In this document: positions 63,038 to 64,000 of the stretch, piece by piece
Position numbering within the stretch: the stretch's first letter is position 1
Layout of the letters: each line of letters starts with the position of its first letter
Origin: Rhodobiaceae bacterium UBA4490
Lineage (GTDB): Bacteria; Pseudomonadota; Alphaproteobacteria; Parvibaculales; Parvibaculaceae
Reading direction: 5' to 3'
DNA length: 64,000 nucleotides
Assembly: GCA_002389665.1 (NCBI GenBank)
Contig: DGNO01000001.1
Span: 23,531-87,530, forward strand
Translations under genes and position numbers: made by a program
The notes under the pieces: model-generated
The model's input: the letters and a program-made list of their open reading frames with translations, nothing else
Database searches by the model: none
What the model was told of the DNA's origin: nothing

Positions 63038-64000
63038 TGGGCGCTCCCCAGCGTCGTTTCCTCGGTCCGGGAAACGCGCACCTTCTGGCCTTCGGAAACA
63101 TATTCCTGACCGACGGTAATGATATCCACCCGCTCCGGCAGGCCCGCCACCCAAATACCGTTGGGTGCGTCTTCGAGGATCGTGACGCGGTTGAAGTGAA
63201 CGATATTGTTGGCGCTCACCGTGCGCACGCCCACCGAGCCGTCATCGGCCAGCGTCAGAATGGAAGGCGGCAGGCGGTGCGCCGGCACTTCCTTGGAAGG
63301 AACCGTGATTTGCGCGGTCACGCCCGAGCGCAAGGAAAGATCGTCATTGGGTACTTCAAGCTCGATGCGGAAGGTGCGGGTCGCCGGATCGGCGGTCTTG
63401 GCGAGGTAGCGCACAAGGCCCTGCACTTCTTCACCGGTAATGAGCCGGGCCTCACCCACCGTGCCGGTGCGCAGCTTGCCGACTTCGCTTTCCGGCACCT
63501 GGCCGACGATCAGGAAAGGATCGAGATCGACGATCCGCGCGCACGGATCGCCCACACGCAGGTAATCGCCCACTTCCACGAGTTGCTCTTCCAGCACGCC
63601 TTCGAAGGGCGCTGTGATCTTGGTATGGCCGAGCTCGACTTCCGCCTGTTTGACGAGGGCGGCGGCGGCGTCATAAGCGGCGCGGGCGGCGGCTGCCTGG
63701 GTTTCGGAGCGGTGGCCCTTGGCCGCCAGTTTCTTGGCCGCGTCATATTCGAGATAGCGCTGGCGCATCAGCGCTTCGGCTTCGGCCATGCGCGCGTCGC
63801 GGGCATTCAGCGAAAGGCGGCAGATCGTGTCGCCGCGCTCCACCGTCGCGCCTTCTTGCACCGGAATTTCCTTTACGGTGCCTGCCGTTTCCGCGCGCAC
63901 TTCCACCGAGCGCACGGCTTCGGTGCGCCCGCGGATCGTGGTCTTCGTGGTCTTGGGCTGAGCGGTGAAGGTGCGTACCTGAACGAACACTTCTTCTTCG
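63034..64000 (-). CDS. RND periplasmic adaptor subunit (partial)
   Basis: The gene runs off the right edge; about 322 residues are present. They contain the membrane-fusion layout: lipoyl/barrel-sandwich half motif VRAETAGTVKEIPVQEGATVERGDTICRL, an alpha-hairpin (RDARMAEAEALMRQRYLEYDAAKKLAAKG), the second lipoyl half ITAPFEGVLEEQLVEVGDYLRVGDPC and a beta-barrel with ADPATRTFRIELEVPN. It joins the permease to an outer-membrane channel, which is not in this window. The four-base overlap couples it to the permease. Confidence 0.93.
   Translation of the reverse strand, partial: EEEVFVQVRTFTAQPKTTKTTIRGRTEAVRSVEVRAETAGTVKEIPVQEGATVERGDTICRLSLNARDARMAEAEALMRQRYLEYDAAKKLAAKGHRSETQAAAARAAYDAAAALVKQAEVELGHTKITAPFEGVLEEQLVEVGDYLRVGDPCARIVDLDPFLIVGQVPESEVGKLRTGTVGEARLITGEEVQGLVRYLAKTADPATRTFRIELEVPNDDLSLRSGVTAQITVPSKEVPAHRLPPSILTLADDGSVGVRTVSANNIVHFNRVTILEDAPNGIWVAGLPERVDIITVGQEYVSEGQKVRVSRTEETTLGSAQ

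Overview
The window looks like ordinary chromosome from a GC-rich, free-living, probably marine or aquatic alphaproteobacterium. The pointers are an Irr-box-like sequence at dps and a peroxiredoxin gene, a class GN sortase with its VIT/vWA substrate, class II DAHP synthase, Atm1-type ABC transporter, a citramalate synthase route to isoleucine, PAS_5 and DUF3047 proteins, and dispersed GGACCCCGG..CCGGGGTGAC palindromes. The genus cannot be fixed from the sequence alone; a Parvibaculum-like or Rhodobiaceae-like organism would fit.

Layout. 1-8.2 kb: end of an acyl-CoA dehydrogenase, a uracil-DNA glycosylase-like protein overlapping a lipoprotein hydrolase, a large patatin-like protein, tRNA-Val(CAC), a DUF3047 protein with a CxxCH motif, a Gph-like phosphatase and a GNAT acetyltransferase. 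8.2-11 kb: a GC-rich, structured non-coding stretch, then an AT-rich three-gene cassette of unknown function, the only clearly foreign-looking block. 11-17.4 kb: uvrB, an EamA exporter, two paralogous mini membrane proteins, a methyltransferase, TetR. 17.5-20.5 kb: sortase and sortase target. 20.6-24.8 kb: GST plus a MocR regulator divergent from a four-gene flavin/PLP-type operon. 24.8-33.8 kb: aspartate aminotransferase, a PutAbiC-like membrane protein, M48 protease, and a run of redox/iron genes (dps, msrP, trxB, peroxiredoxin). 33.9-39.2 kb: gabD, rpiA, gor, aroG. 39.3-43 kb: arsM divergent from a cysteine-free ArsR-SRPBCC-VOC-MFS operon with a 28-bp palindromic operator. 43.2-46.4 kb: three tandem NADP-dependent zinc-independent oxidoreductases. 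46.7-53.7 kb: nadE, gltX, cimA with an isoleucine-rich leader peptide, rarD, small Rho-N protein, LOG protein. 53.9-58.6 kb: LysM protein, Atm1-type ABC transporter, psd-pssA phosphatidylethanolamine synthesis. 58.7-64 kb: a winged-helix protein, a PAS protein and an RND efflux pump whose adaptor gene runs off the edge.

The most notable observations are the 16-residue leader peptide MMALAWIIIKGIIIRG 145 bases before cimA (six Ile codons, so attenuation by isoleucine supply is likely), the uncharacterised AT-rich cassette at 8761-10661, the matching 17-bp Irr-like boxes at dps and prx, and the cysteine-less ArsR operon with its large palindrome.
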